DNA of 64,000 bases, from positions 1 to 64,000 of the forward strand of contig CAVOOI010000007.1 of the NCBI GenBank assembly GCA_963697455.1. Reading direction: 5' to 3'. The DNA is from JAFEDN01 sp963697455. GTDB lineage: Bacteria; Pseudomonadota; Gammaproteobacteria; Coxiellales; Coxiellaceae. Below are positions 44,685-53,416 of this stretch, piece by piece. The translations under genes and the position numbers were made by a program. The stretch's first letter is position 1, and every line of letters begins with the position of its first letter. A model generated the notes under the pieces. That model saw nothing but the letters and a program-made list of their open reading frames with translations, did not search any database and was not told where the DNA came from.

Positions 44685-46016
44685 ATGTCCCAACCTTTTC
44701 CCCAGCAAGAGTTGCAAAATAAAATTGCCAGAGTATTGGATCAAGCTCGCCATCGCGGTATGGATGCTGCGGAAGCGGGGTTATCCATCGAGACCGGATT
44801 TAGCGTCAGTGTGCGCCATGCCGAAGTAGAAACCGTGGAGCATCATCAAGCTAAGGCATTGCAGGTAACGGTTTATCACGATTTCCGCAGTGGCTCGGCC
44901 ACAACCTCCGATCTCAGTGTTGAGGCGATTTTGGCCGCGGTCGATAAAGCTTGCGCCATTGCCAGTTATGCCGGCCAAGATCCGTGCGCCGGTTTAGCTG
45001 AACCCGAATTTTTAGCCCATGCTTATCCTGATTTAAAGCTTTATCATCCTTGGGGAATTACCCCCGCCGCAGCCATAAAAAAAGCCATAGAATGCGATAC
45101 GATTGCTCGTGAACAAGATTCCCGGATTACCGACGCGGAAGGCTCACATGTCAGCAGTTATGATTCTTTTAAAGTTTACGGCAATACCGACGGATTTATA
45201 GGCTTTTACCCACAAAGTTTGCATAGCATTTCCTGTGCCGTCTTGGCGCAATTCGGCGAAACCATGCAGCGCGATTTCGAATATACGACCGCGCGATCTG
45301 CGGCTGATTTAGATGATGTGGTGATGGTGGCTAAATCAGCCGCGCAAAAAGTACTGCAGCGTATCGATACCCGCCGATTAACTACGCGGCGTTGCCCGGT
45401 TATTTTTCATGCCTCGGTGGCCAAGGGATTATTATCGCATTTTATCAGCGCCATCAGCGGCCGCAATCTTTATCAAAAATCCTCTTTTTTATTGGACCAT
45501 CTAGGCAAAAAAGTTTTTCCGGAGTTTATTCATATCTACCAGGAGCCTCATATCATGAGCGGCATAGCCAGTGCGCCGTTTGACTCGGAAGGGGTAAGGA
45601 CCCGGGATTTAGACTATGTTAAAGAAGGTGTGTTACAAAGTTATATGTTAGGAAGCTACTCCGCCCGGCAATTGAAATTACAAACCACTGGCAATGCCGG
45701 CGGCGTTTACAATTTAGGAATCAGTCACAATAATCTAGATTTGGCTTCGTTATTAAAGAAAATGGATACCGGCTTATTAATCACTGAATTAATGGGGCAG
45801 GGTATTAATATCGTCACAGGTACTTATTCGCGCGGCGCGGTCGGGTTTTGGGTAGAGCGCGGAGAAATTCAGTATCCCGTCAATGAAATCACGGTCGCGG
45901 GCCAACTGCAAAATATGTTTACTAATTTAGTAGCGATAGCCAATGATACGGATTGCCGCAGCAGTATCCGCACCGGTTCGATTTTAATTAGCGAGATGAC
46001 TTTGGCTGGAGAGTAA
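44685..46016 (+). CDS. pmbA: TldE/PmbA family metalloprotease subunit
   Basis: A 443-aa protein that pairs with TldD to degrade unfolded peptides and process microcin-type precursors. Seen: the N-terminal RHRGMDAAEAGLSIETGFSV, the central GRNLYQKSSFLLDHLGKKV and the C-terminal NLGISHNN, SRGAVGFWVERGEIQYPV and GSILISEMTLAGE. The start is the ATG at 44685 with TAGGAG; the longer frame overlaps lon. tldD is not in the window. Confidence 0.95.
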   Translation: MSQPFPQQELQNKIARVLDQARHRGMDAAEAGLSIETGFSVSVRHAEVETVEHHQAKALQVTVYHDFRSGSATTSDLSVEAILAAVDKACAIASYAGQDPCAGLAEPEFLAHAYPDLKLYHPWGITPAAAIKKAIECDTIAREQDSRITDAEGSHVSSYDSFKVYGNTDGFIGFYPQSLHSISCAVLAQFGETMQRDFEYTTARSAADLDDVVMVAKSAAQKVLQRIDTRRLTTRRCPVIFHASVAKGLLSHFISAISGRNLYQKSSFLLDHLGKKVFPEFIHIYQEPHIMSGIASAPFDSEGVRTRDLDYVKEGVLQSYMLGSYSARQLKLQTTGNAGGVYNLGISHNNLDLASLLKKMDTGLLITELMGQGINIVTGTYSRGAVGFWVERGEIQYPVNEITVAGQLQNMFTNLVAIANDTDCRSSIRTGSILISEMTLAGE

Positions 46017-46942
46017 TGATGAAGTGGGTGCAACTATCAGAGTTGAACGAAACTTTAAAATCAGTGAAATTATTTAAATTAGCGGATAACCAGTTAGCCG
46101 CTTTAATTCAAATCCAAAGTTTGCCTGCGGATAAAAAAGATCAAATAGCCACTATTTTTTTACCCACTTGCCAAAGCATAACTGACTATGTGCGTATGGC
46201 TATTTATAGCAAAGCAGTTCGGCAGTGGTGTCGTTCTAACCATGAGGAAATTTGGCTGACAATGTTGCAGAAAATCAGCCGATTTGAAGCATTTCAATGT
46301 GAATTTAAACCTCTGAAAAAATTATCCACCTTTGAATTATTGGCTGAATTGATTTTAATTAATGAGTATCTTCGCGAAGAAAGGCCAAACCAAAAACACA
46401 CGATTTTATGGGTAGCGATGACTTTTTTTTATTCTTGTTATGCGGCTACCCACCTGGCGGCCGATATTATAGTTGAACTAAAAAAATCTACCGGCGATAA
46501 AGACTGGTCTGAAGAGAAAACAATATTACCCATGACCCAATGCCTGGAAAAAATCGCCAGCATCCAGGGTTGCCCGGGATATTTAATTTTCAGCTTGTTT
46601 AATCAAAGGTTAGGCGAACATTATCTGAGTAAAGGCAGTTCTGGCCAAGCGGCTGCGGCTCTCTATTTAGGATATCAATATTTATTAGCTGCCGCTAAAT
46701 TAGCGACGAGTTGCGATAATGAGTTGTTTAATGCTTGTCATGGCAAGCCGCAATTATTTATAAAATCGTTGCACTCTGATCAACCTGATGAAGCGAAATC
46801 TATTGCGTTTCCCGATCTAATTGAAAGCTATAAAAATCGTTTTCGTTTGTATATCAAGCCGGATGAAATTGTCATTGCTCAAAAGCGAGCTAATTTACAA
46901 GCACAAGAATGGAAGAATAATTCTAGATTCGGTGCTTATTAA
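46016..46942 (+). CDS. Hypothetical alpha-helical protein (308 aa), possibly DUF5630-like
   Basis: No function recognised. The protein is soluble, mostly helical, and has short repeats of hydrophobic and charged residues (KLADNQLAALIQIQSLP, TFELLAELILINEYL, AAAALYLGYQYLLAAAKLA). The last looks like a TPR-type helix pair. Its length and style recall Legionellales-specific DUF5630 proteins, but I cannot confirm this. The ATG overlaps the last base of the pmbA stop, so it is in the same transcript. An in-frame ATG directly follows (46019). Confidence 0.7.
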   Translation: MMKWVQLSELNETLKSVKLFKLADNQLAALIQIQSLPADKKDQIATIFLPTCQSITDYVRMAIYSKAVRQWCRSNHEEIWLTMLQKISRFEAFQCEFKPLKKLSTFELLAELILINEYLREERPNQKHTILWVAMTFFYSCYAATHLAADIIVELKKSTGDKDWSEEKTILPMTQCLEKIASIQGCPGYLIFSLFNQRLGEHYLSKGSSGQAAAALYLGYQYLLAAAKLATSCDNELFNACHGKPQLFIKSLHSDQPDEAKSIAFPDLIESYKNRFRLYIKPDEIVIAQKRANLQAQEWKNNSRFGAY

Positions 46943-47022
46943 CCATTTTATCCCAGAGCCCGCCAATGTTTTCAAAAACCGTCAAGTAATAGCGGGTTAA
47001 CCCCTCGCCGGGGCCTGTCAGA

Positions 47023-47208
47023 CCAATGCCATTAAGTTAAGAAATAAAATCCACAGTTCCTTCCCCCTTCCAGGGGGAAGGTTAGGATGGGGGTATTTAA
47101 CAATATGTTTTCTATGGAATTTTTATTGTTTTAACCATCCCCACCCTAACCCTCCCCTTGGAAAGGGGAGGGAATAGTACGCCTGCATTCTTAACTTAAT
47201 GGCATTGG
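47023..47208. mobile_element. 186-bp MITE with 21-bp inverted repeats and 9-bp target duplication
   Basis: Perfect 21-base ends: CCAATGCCATTAAGTTAAGA+A at 47023-47043 and its complement at 47188-47208. Target duplication CCTGTCAGA is seen at 47014-47022 and 47209-47217. The interior carries mirrored GC-rich blocks (CCTTCCCCCTTCC and CCCTCCCCTTGG) and no gene. The ends resemble the IS4-remnant end at 17887-17904, so an IS4-type transposase may have moved it. Confidence 0.88.
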
Positions 47209-47222
47209 CCTGTCAGACTACA

Positions 47223-47266
47223 CTTTTTTATTTTTTGCTCGAAAAAACGAGCAAAAAATAAAAAAG
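47223..47266. terminator. Strong A/T hairpin, bidirectional terminator-like
   Basis: A perfect 19-base stem (CTTTTTTATTTTTTGCTCG and its complement) with a loop of six A. It is the apical hairpin of the element 46963-47321 and lies between the end of the pmbA transcript and the convergent 758-aa gene, so it could stop transcription from both sides. Confidence 0.55.
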
Positions 47267-47363
47267 TTCCGTCTGCCACCCGTCGGCTCATTTACGCCTT
47301 GACGGTTTTTGAAAACATTGGCTCTGCAGTAGTTTCGAATTTACGCGTATTTGCCAGTCAATA

Positions 47364-47500
47364 TTCTTTAATCCGCCAGGCGCCAGCAACGGCAGTCACA
47401 GCGGAATTGGCTTTTTGCCCGGGCGTCAGACCGGGTAAAAAGCCAATGCAGCGTCGAAGTGCCTAAGGCGAATCTCCGCGAACCCTGGCGGATTGAAGAA
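47364..47500. repeat. Palindromic intergenic element downstream of the 758-aa gene
   Basis: Outer arms TTCTTTAATCCGCCAGG (47364-47380) and CCTGGCGGATTGAAGAA (47484-47500) pair with one mismatch; an inner stem ATTGGCTTTTTGCCCGG (47406-47422) pairs with 47431-47447. No gene is seen. With the two elements before it, it completes the ~600-bp gene-free interval. Confidence 0.8.
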
Positions 47501-47540
47501 TTGAGAAAAATTGAACCCACGCAGTTCAGTTTTGCTGGGT

Positions 47541-49817
47541 TTAACTGCTTAAATTACAGCTCTCAATTGCTGGTTGTGGAATCGAGCCATTACTTTCAGG
47601 CCGGTTGTTCTGGGTGGTAAAAGTACTCACCTGATTATTGGGCTGAGCTAGAATTGAAAAAGATTCAGACAGCGAGCTGGATGATGATCTGGAAGCGGAG
47701 GAGACATCAAATGTAATACCCTTGTCTGTGTTTTTTCTCAATTCCTCTTTAGGTATTTTCTTGGCTTCTTCGGATTGCGCTATCTTATCAGCGGGCATTA
47801 ATAGAACTTTATTAATTTTTTTATAAATTGAGTCTGATTTTTCTTGCAGAGCTTGGTATCCAATGCCCTGAGGAATAGTGGCAATCTCCCGAATGATTTC
47901 TGCAAATTCCTGGGTTTGCATGAATTGGGGATCTTGGATCGCTTTTTTCAATAAATGACTGCTGGCTAATCTAATATCTAATAGATCAACTTTAGAGAAG
48001 AAATCTGGAATCGATTGTTCTCCGAGGAGTGCTTTAAATTCTGAGTTTTTTTCCAAAATTTTATCTAATATCACCTGTAGTTGACTGGAAATTTTTGCCT
48101 GCAGTTTGACTAATTTCCCCCAATGGGTTTTGCACTCGCGAGTAGTTAACAAATCTTTTGGTAATGTATTAACAATTAAGGTAGACATTTTGAGTAGATA
48201 GATTAACTCTTTATTCAGTACTGTATCGAGGTTTGATTTTGATGGTTTTATCTGGCTTCTAAGTTGGATATACAGGTTATAAAGTTGATCGAGTTTTTTA
48301 GCTAAATCTGGGAAAGGATGAATATTAAGTTTGCTAAAGCGCTGTAAGTGGTTTATTTCTTGGTTATTTTCTTTGGCAATTTTAAGGCTAACGGTTTCTG
48401 GATTCGTGACTAAGCGCACTCGATCTTCGGTCATGCAGGCTTTGAATTCTTTAATCTCAAAACTAATTGAACCGTTCTTCTCATCTCTTATATCACTCAT
48501 TTTAAAATCCCGTTTAAATTTTTCAAGTAATTTTTGGATGTCAGATTTAGAGTGATTTAAAGGAAAAATAATTCTATTGCCTTCTATCTTTAAAACATCA
48601 ATAAAGCAACGATGTGTTATAAACCGAGGGGCAGACAATGGAATTCCTTCTGCAGCGTACATGGAAGTTTTGGAAAAGAGTTCCTCCATGGCGATTATAG
48701 CCGTGGTTAATTCGGGGTCGAACTTAAACACCGCAAGATAAGTTTTAAACGTTTTTTCTAATTCGGTAATGCGCGTTTCTAAAACAGTTTGGCACTGAGT
48801 GAGTGTTAATTGAAATTCATCTAAAATTGATTGGGAAATTTCCGGATTGGATCGTAAGGTTTCGAGCCTTTGTTTATATTGTTCCAAATCCTTCAAGCTC
48901 TCGGCTTTTACAGCGATCCCATTCCTGATCCCAATGAGCTTATCTTTAAATGAGCCATCATCTTCGATTAACGATACATTGCGGTAGCTGAAGTGGCGGC
49001 TAATTGGACCGTTTTCCTTTTTTCTATAGTAGGTTCCGCTAAAAGAACCATCTTTCTTCATTTTTAGAAAATAATCGCCGAGGAAAAAATATTTAGGCGC
49101 CGTTTGAATGGTATGATCTAAAATGAATAAATTATCATCCAGTACACCTTTATTTTGGGGTTTTTTCCCGAGTGCATCGGGATCGCCGGTGGTAATTATA
49201 AAAAAGGCGTCCCGGCCGGAATGGGGCAGGGCGACGCGGTTGGCTACACAACCTTCTTTAAGCGGTTTTTTATGGCCCTCTTGGGCGACTAGATCGCTGC
49301 CAGCCACAATGTTTTTGATTTTTAAATATTGACTAAATAAAATTAAATCTATGGGTATGACCTCTATTTCGTCTGATTTGGATGCGGCGGGAAAACTAGA
49401 TGTCTGGGCATTTTGGAGTTGTTCTTTAGAGATTTTAACAAATGTCAGGCTGCTATTGGTGATCTGTTCTTTAGGATAGAGGTTGTCGGCAAAAACGTAA
49501 GCGGCGGTTTCCCGCATAATTTCGGCGGTATCTCGAGACCTGGTTTTATCCAGGAGGTATTTGGGGAATTTAAGTAAAAAAGTATTTTTACTACCATCTT
49601 TCTGTTCACATTGTCCGATTAATTTTGGGGTGTCGCCTTTATCTTCGCCATCAGGAATACCGGTTACGGTGAAGGTCATACCTTCTATGGTGAATTGGCC
49701 GCTTTTAGTCAGATCTATCACTTCAGGGTACAGCCGGTCGAACGCAGCCATAGGTGCGGGAGGACTTGGGGTGGGGCTTGCACCTGTCAAAGTTACGGGC
49801 TTAGTATCTGGCTTCAT
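47541..49817 (-). CDS. Large hypothetical protein with atypical kinase-like motifs, candidate effector (758 aa)
   Basis: No known family is named with certainty. The N-terminal ~250 residues show an ordered set typical of divergent kinase folds: a lysine in NTFLLKFPK (K83), a helix glutamate in MRETAAYVFADN (E103), then TTGDPDALGKKPQNKGVLDD (D212, N222) and LFILDHT (D234). Such GDxD...N...D sets occur in HipA/PI3K-like and in uncharacterised Legionellales proteins. The centre and C-terminus are helical with coiled-coil character, ending in a Ser-rich tail (SSASRSSSSSLSESFS). No signal peptide is present. It may be a secreted host-targeted kinase; this is inference. Confidence 0.7.
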   Translation of the reverse strand: MKPDTKPVTLTGASPTPSPPAPMAAFDRLYPEVIDLTKSGQFTIEGMTFTVTGIPDGEDKGDTPKLIGQCEQKDGSKNTFLLKFPKYLLDKTRSRDTAEIMRETAAYVFADNLYPKEQITNSSLTFVKISKEQLQNAQTSSFPAASKSDEIEVIPIDLILFSQYLKIKNIVAGSDLVAQEGHKKPLKEGCVANRVALPHSGRDAFFIITTGDPDALGKKPQNKGVLDDNLFILDHTIQTAPKYFFLGDYFLKMKKDGSFSGTYYRKKENGPISRHFSYRNVSLIEDDGSFKDKLIGIRNGIAVKAESLKDLEQYKQRLETLRSNPEISQSILDEFQLTLTQCQTVLETRITELEKTFKTYLAVFKFDPELTTAIIAMEELFSKTSMYAAEGIPLSAPRFITHRCFIDVLKIEGNRIIFPLNHSKSDIQKLLEKFKRDFKMSDIRDEKNGSISFEIKEFKACMTEDRVRLVTNPETVSLKIAKENNQEINHLQRFSKLNIHPFPDLAKKLDQLYNLYIQLRSQIKPSKSNLDTVLNKELIYLLKMSTLIVNTLPKDLLTTRECKTHWGKLVKLQAKISSQLQVILDKILEKNSEFKALLGEQSIPDFFSKVDLLDIRLASSHLLKKAIQDPQFMQTQEFAEIIREIATIPQGIGYQALQEKSDSIYKKINKVLLMPADKIAQSEEAKKIPKEELRKNTDKGITFDVSSASRSSSSSLSESFSILAQPNNQVSTFTTQNNRPESNGSIPQPAIESCNLSS

Positions 49818-49980
49818 GTTTTCGACTATTATTAGCTTATTTAACGTTCAAACTTTCGTACAATTTTACTACACAAACCTTAAGGAAGAATTAATTCTTG
49901 GGGTTTCAATTAAGCTTATACCGTGTTAATATCTTAGCTCTTTGAAGGTAATAAATTTTTAAATAAAAAAGGAGATAAGT

Positions 49981-50505
49981 ATGTCGCGATTTTTTCAAAC
50001 TGGATCGAAACAACCGATAAAATCCTCAGTTTCCTTAGATTATGGATCAACTGGCTCAACCGACTCAAAACGCATTAAAGAAACCCAAACAAGTCAAGAT
50101 ACTCGCAGTGCTTTGGAAATTCTTAAAGAAAAAATGTCTCATCCCCCGATTGAAGTATGGGCGGGCCGCCTAGAAAGTAAAAACAATTACAAACATGTTA
50201 TCCATTTTATTTATAAAAATTGGGATGAGGCGACGGCTGCGGCCACAGAATTGCAAACGAATTACGGTGTTATGACGTGTAAAGGCTCCCGTGATGAACT
50301 TGGTGTAGAGAGCTCATCGATGATGAAAACCACTGGAGCTTCTACTTATACCGAGCGCTACGGAGAAGAGGTTTGTTATCTGCGAATTTTCGCTGCTAAA
50401 TTGTCAAAATTGAACATCTCTGTGGACTTAAATCAGATTGATTATCATCCAAAATCAAAACCAACCCCATCATCAACTCCAACGGTGGTTTCAGGCCTAA
50501 GATAA
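49981..50505 (+). CDS. Hypothetical protein (174 aa)
   Basis: Not recognised. It has a Ser/Thr-rich, disordered N-terminus (residues 1-45), a compact middle (PIEVWAGRLESKNNYKHVIH, DEATAAATELQTNYGVM) and a Pro/Ser/Thr-rich tail. AAAGGAG lies before the ATG. It is divergent from the 758-aa kinase-like gene across ~160 bases, so both could be co-regulated. Soluble, no signal peptide. It could be a small effector or partner, without direct evidence. Confidence 0.6.
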   Translation: MSRFFQTGSKQPIKSSVSLDYGSTGSTDSKRIKETQTSQDTRSALEILKEKMSHPPIEVWAGRLESKNNYKHVIHFIYKNWDEATAAATELQTNYGVMTCKGSRDELGVESSSMMKTTGASTYTERYGEEVCYLRIFAAKLSKLNISVDLNQIDYHPKSKPTPSSTPTVVSGLR

Positions 50506-50516
50506 AGGCGAGCGGT

Positions 50517-50786
50517 TTATTGGGCTTCACCAAAACGATTATTGATCAATTCGCAGATTTTTTCTAAGGCAATCGCCTCGTCTTCGCCCGAGGCGATAAT
50601 CTCAATCTCTGAGCCTTGAGCAGCGCCTAGCGCCATGACATTAATGATATCTTTAGCATCGACTTCGTAATCGTCATGATGAATACTAATCTCACTTTTG
50701 AAGCGCCCGGCGAGGCTGATTAACTTCATAGAGGCCCGTGCATGCAAACCGAGTTTATTGGGAATAATGAGTTTTTTTTTCAACAT
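50517..50786 (-). CDS. HPr-family phosphocarrier (NPr/PtsO-like)
   Basis: An 89-aa phosphocarrier with the phosphorylated histidine in LGLHARAS and the closing region DIINVMALGAAQGSEIEI. Where HPr proteins usually have the regulatory Ser46 this one has Asp (DAKDIINV). Its place behind lptB and hpf indicates the nitrogen-PTS form; ptsN, rapZ and rpoN, which normally lie in this cluster, are absent. Nine bases separate it from hpf. Confidence 0.9.
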   Translation of the reverse strand: MLKKKLIIPNKLGLHARASMKLISLAGRFKSEISIHHDDYEVDAKDIINVMALGAAQGSEIEIIASGEDEAIALEKICELINNRFGEAQ

Positions 50787-50794
50787 AAATCTAA

Positions 50795-51085
50795 TTATCC
50801 ATGGTTGGTGACTTTGTCTTTATATTTTTTGAGTTGACGGCTCAGTTTATCGATTAATTTGTCGATACTTTCATAGATATTCTCTGAGCTGGCTTCCGCA
50901 TGAATTTGCGAACCTGGCACTGAAATATTCGCTTCGGCGATTTGATTTAATTTTTCAATGTGAAAAGTTAAATGGATGTGGTTAATTTTATCTGCTATCG
51001 ATACAATCCTTTGCAGTTTTTTCTCAGCGTAACTGCGAATGGCCTCCGTAATTTCAAGATTTTGGCCAGTGATTTGAATCTGCAT
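50795..51085 (-). CDS. hpf: Ribosome hibernation promoting factor (short HPF)
   Basis: A 96-aa protein that binds the 30S decoding site and favours inactive 100S ribosomes in stationary phase. Seen: MQIQITGQNLEITEAIRSYA at the start, IHLTFHIEKLNQIAEANI in the middle and DKLIDKLSRQLKKYKDK at the end. The short form lacks the long-HPF C-terminal domain. It follows lptB by 19 bases and precedes the HPr gene. Confidence 0.95.
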   Translation of the reverse strand: MQIQITGQNLEITEAIRSYAEKKLQRIVSIADKINHIHLTFHIEKLNQIAEANISVPGSQIHAEASSENIYESIDKLIDKLSRQLKKYKDKVTNHG

Positions 51086-51104
51086 AATATTCTCTCCTTA
51101 AGAG

Positions 51105-51830
51105 TTACAAAATAAAATGTTCGCCTAAATAAACCTCACGAACTTTTTGATTGTTCAAAATAGCTTGCGGCGATCCTTGCGCCAACGTTTGGCCTTCACT
51201 CACGATATAGGCCCGCTGACAGATATCTAAGGTTTCTCTGACATTATGATCAGTGATCAATACCCCAATCCCCCGTTCAGAGAGATGGGTGATAATACGT
51301 TTAATATCCACAACCGAAATAGGGTCGATACCAGCGAATGGTTCATCCAGTAAGATGAACTTAGGGTCGCGTGCTAATGCCCGGGCAATTTCAGCGCGCC
51401 GGCTTTCGCCACCTGATAAACTGATACCGATACTGTCTTTAATATGTTCAATATGAAATTCCTGCATGAGATGATGGAGTTTTTCCTGTTTCTGGCGTTT
51501 ATTTAAATCTTTCCGCAGTTCCAAAATACCCATAATATTATTGGCGACCGTTAATTTGCGGAAAATCGACCTTTCTTGCGGCAGATAACTCAACCCCAGT
51601 CTCGCGCGCTGGTGAAGTGGTTTTTTGGTAATTTCTTGATCGTCTAAAAAAACTTGGCCGCCGTCGGGGATGACTAGACCGATGATCATGTTAAAAGTGG
51701 TGGTTTTCCCAGCGCCGTTAGGGCCTAATAAGCCCACGACTTCTCCATTGCTGATTTCTACTGAAACGGTTTTGACTACTTTGCGTGATTTGTATTGCTT
51801 ACTAAGATTAAAGGCTTTAAGTTGGGCCAT
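51105..51830 (-). CDS. lptB: LPS export ABC transporter ATP-binding protein LptB
   Basis: A 241-aa ATPase that powers LPS extraction from the inner membrane with LptF and LptG. Walker A GPNGAGKTTTFN, signature SLSGGESRRAEIARAL, Walker B FILLDEPFAGIDP and the switch His in ITDHNVRET all match LptB. It lies 20 bases after lptA in the run kdsD-kdsC-lptC-lptA-lptB-hpf-ptsO. lptF and lptG are elsewhere. Confidence 0.98.
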   Translation of the reverse strand: MAQLKAFNLSKQYKSRKVVKTVSVEISNGEVVGLLGPNGAGKTTTFNMIIGLVIPDGGQVFLDDQEITKKPLHQRARLGLSYLPQERSIFRKLTVANNIMGILELRKDLNKRQKQEKLHHLMQEFHIEHIKDSIGISLSGGESRRAEIARALARDPKFILLDEPFAGIDPISVVDIKRIITHLSERGIGVLITDHNVRETLDICQRAYIVSEGQTLAQGSPQAILNNQKVREVYLGEHFIL

Positions 51831-51850
51831 ACCATAGTTTCCTTACTTCC

Positions 51851-52390
51851 TTATTTTTTAGAAGCTGGCTGTTGAGGCTGGATAATCATTTCAGTGCGTT
51901 CTTTGCCGGGACCCGCTAACGAATGTACTATTCCATTAGCCACATCGTACCATATATGCGGACCAGTGAAAATGTTCCCCTCTTGATTGACCCGGCCCTT
52001 TTCTTCTAGCAAAACTGTGTCGGCAATTGGATTATAAGTTAATTTTAACGCCTCGATGTATAAACGGCTCTTATCGGGCTGAGGCAGGGTATTATAATGT
52101 GCCGGATTACCGTAAGCAATGACCTGTTTAATTTTATTGCCATTGGTAGGTAATTGATAAACAACTACTTTATCTCCGTCCAGGTGCGATGTGCCTTGTT
52201 CGACTTGGACCTTTCCTTCATAAGTAATGGTATGGCGATTGCGATCGTAGGTGGCGGAGTCGGAAATGACGTGCATTACTGCGTATTTATCAGAATCCAG
52301 CGCTAATGCGTTTGAGCTTAATCCGAGCCCAATCCAAAGTAAGATTATTTTACAGGGTATTTTACGGTGTGGTTTTTGGCGGTGGCGCAT
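51851..52390 (-). CDS. lptA: LPS transport periplasmic protein LptA
   Basis: A 179-aa OstA-fold protein forming the periplasmic LPS bridge between LptC and LptD. The signal peptide ends near SNALA, followed by the core ISDSATYDRNRHTITYEGKV, GTSHLDGDKVVVY and IADTVLLEEKGRVNQEGN. It overlaps lptC by 29 bases, so the real start may be slightly shorter. The long Arg/Lys-rich leader (MRHRQKPHRK) is odd but is compatible with a signal n-region. Confidence 0.93.
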   Translation of the reverse strand: MRHRQKPHRKIPCKIILLWIGLGLSSNALALDSDKYAVMHVISDSATYDRNRHTITYEGKVQVEQGTSHLDGDKVVVYQLPTNGNKIKQVIAYGNPAHYNTLPQPDKSRLYIEALKLTYNPIADTVLLEEKGRVNQEGNIFTGPHIWYDVANGIVHSLAGPGKERTEMIIQPQQPASKK

Positions 52391-52925
52391 AACTACCTCT
52401 TACGGAAGATAATAATTTAAAAATTCCTGCTTTAAAGTCAGCTTGCATCCCTACTGCATCAATATGGGTATCTGGGCGAATGATGGTAACCGGTTGGGCT
52501 GTTTCAGCATAAGCACGGTGTGGAAAAATGGTTAAGGCGGAGGTAGTCATGGTGGTTTCTGGGTAGTTGGGTTGAGGCGCTTGATGAATGACAACGCCGC
52601 CCCATAAGTCCACCTGTTCATTGGTGTGGATCGCTTTTCCGTATACGGCGTGAATGGTCCAAGGAATTCGTTGCTGACTGTAAGCTAAAACTTCAGGCTT
52701 ATCGAAGTAAGAAGTGCTGTCTTGGTCGTAATGAGTCATTCTGGGAGTATACATATTCATGTGTACCTGGCCTTGGTCATCATATTGAGTATAGTGAGCT
52801 TCAGTCATATAACCATCTACAACAGTGGCTGTGGTTGGCTTAGATTTAGGGTGTCTTCCAGAAAAAAAAATCCATACGCTCAGCACTGCAATTAAGATAA
52901 AGATAATACTCAGCCAGCGGGTCAT
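52362..52925 (-). CDS. lptC: LPS export protein LptC
   Basis: A 187-aa bitopic protein: one N-terminal helix (LSIIFILIAVLSVWIFF) and a periplasmic beta-jellyroll (VDGYMTEAHYTQYDDQGQV, TTSALTIFPHRAYAETAQPV). LptC takes LPS from LptBFG and hands it to LptA. The sequence is divergent, as is common in this family; context between kdsC and lptA makes it firm. Confidence 0.92.
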   Translation of the reverse strand: MTRWLSIIFILIAVLSVWIFFSGRHPKSKPTTATVVDGYMTEAHYTQYDDQGQVHMNMYTPRMTHYDQDSTSYFDKPEVLAYSQQRIPWTIHAVYGKAIHTNEQVDLWGGVVIHQAPQPNYPETTMTTSALTIFPHRAYAETAQPVTIIRPDTHIDAVGMQADFKAGIFKLLSSVRGSYAPPPKTTP

Positions 52926-52927
52926 CC

Positions 52928-53416
52928 CTATTTTCCAACAACAGCCGGTTGAGTGGCTAATAATCGTTCACAAGCTTCCCGGACCGCTCCTTCGCCGCCA
53001 TTTTTGACAGTTTGCCAGTGTGCAACCGCTTTTACTTCGGGGCAGGCATTCGCCACGGCGATGCTCAGCCCCACCACCTGCATGACGGGTAGATCGGGTA
53101 AATCGTCACCCATATAAGCTACTTCTTTAGATTCAATTCCTAATTCTTTGATTAATTTATTGAATATAAAAAGTTTATCTGCGCAACCTTGATAAACATG
53201 CCGGACTTGAAGTTCAGCCATGCGCGCGGTGACACTGCCGCTTGACCGCCCTGAGATGATGGCTACAGTAATACCCGCCTGTTGCAGGCGCTTAATTCCA
53301 AGACCATCATGAATATGGAAACGTTTTAACTCGGTTCCTTGCTCGTTTAACCAAATAGTTCCATCGGTAAGCACGCCATCGACATCCAGGATAAGACATT
53401 TGATCAGCGACATCAT
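52928..53416 (-). CDS. kdsC: 3-deoxy-D-manno-octulosonate 8-phosphate phosphatase KdsC
   Basis: A 162-aa capless HAD phosphatase releasing Kdo for LPS inner core. Seen: nucleophile motif LILDVDGVLTDG, AIISGRSSG, the Lys in CADKLFIFN and motif IV YMGDDLPDLPVM. It starts one base inside the kdsD stop and lies two bases before lptC. Alternative start at the adjacent second Met. Confidence 0.97.
   Translation of the reverse strand: MMSLIKCLILDVDGVLTDGTIWLNEQGTELKRFHIHDGLGIKRLQQAGITVAIISGRSSGSVTARMAELQVRHVYQGCADKLFIFNKLIKELGIESKEVAYMGDDLPDLPVMQVVGLSIAVANACPEVKAVAHWQTVKNGGEGAVREACERLLATQPAVVGK

Larger units (their letters stand above)
46963..47321. repeat. Hairpin element split by a MITE insertion (24-bp terminal inverted repeats)
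   Basis: Ends 46963-46986 and 47298-47321 are perfect 24-base complements (CCAATGTTTTCAAAAACCGT at the left). Inside is GGGGCCTGTCAGA, cut by the MITE at 47023-47208, then a second internal hairpin at 47223-47266. Without the MITE and one target copy the element is about 164 bp, like the elements at 12742, 28871 and 29770. Confidence 0.88.
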
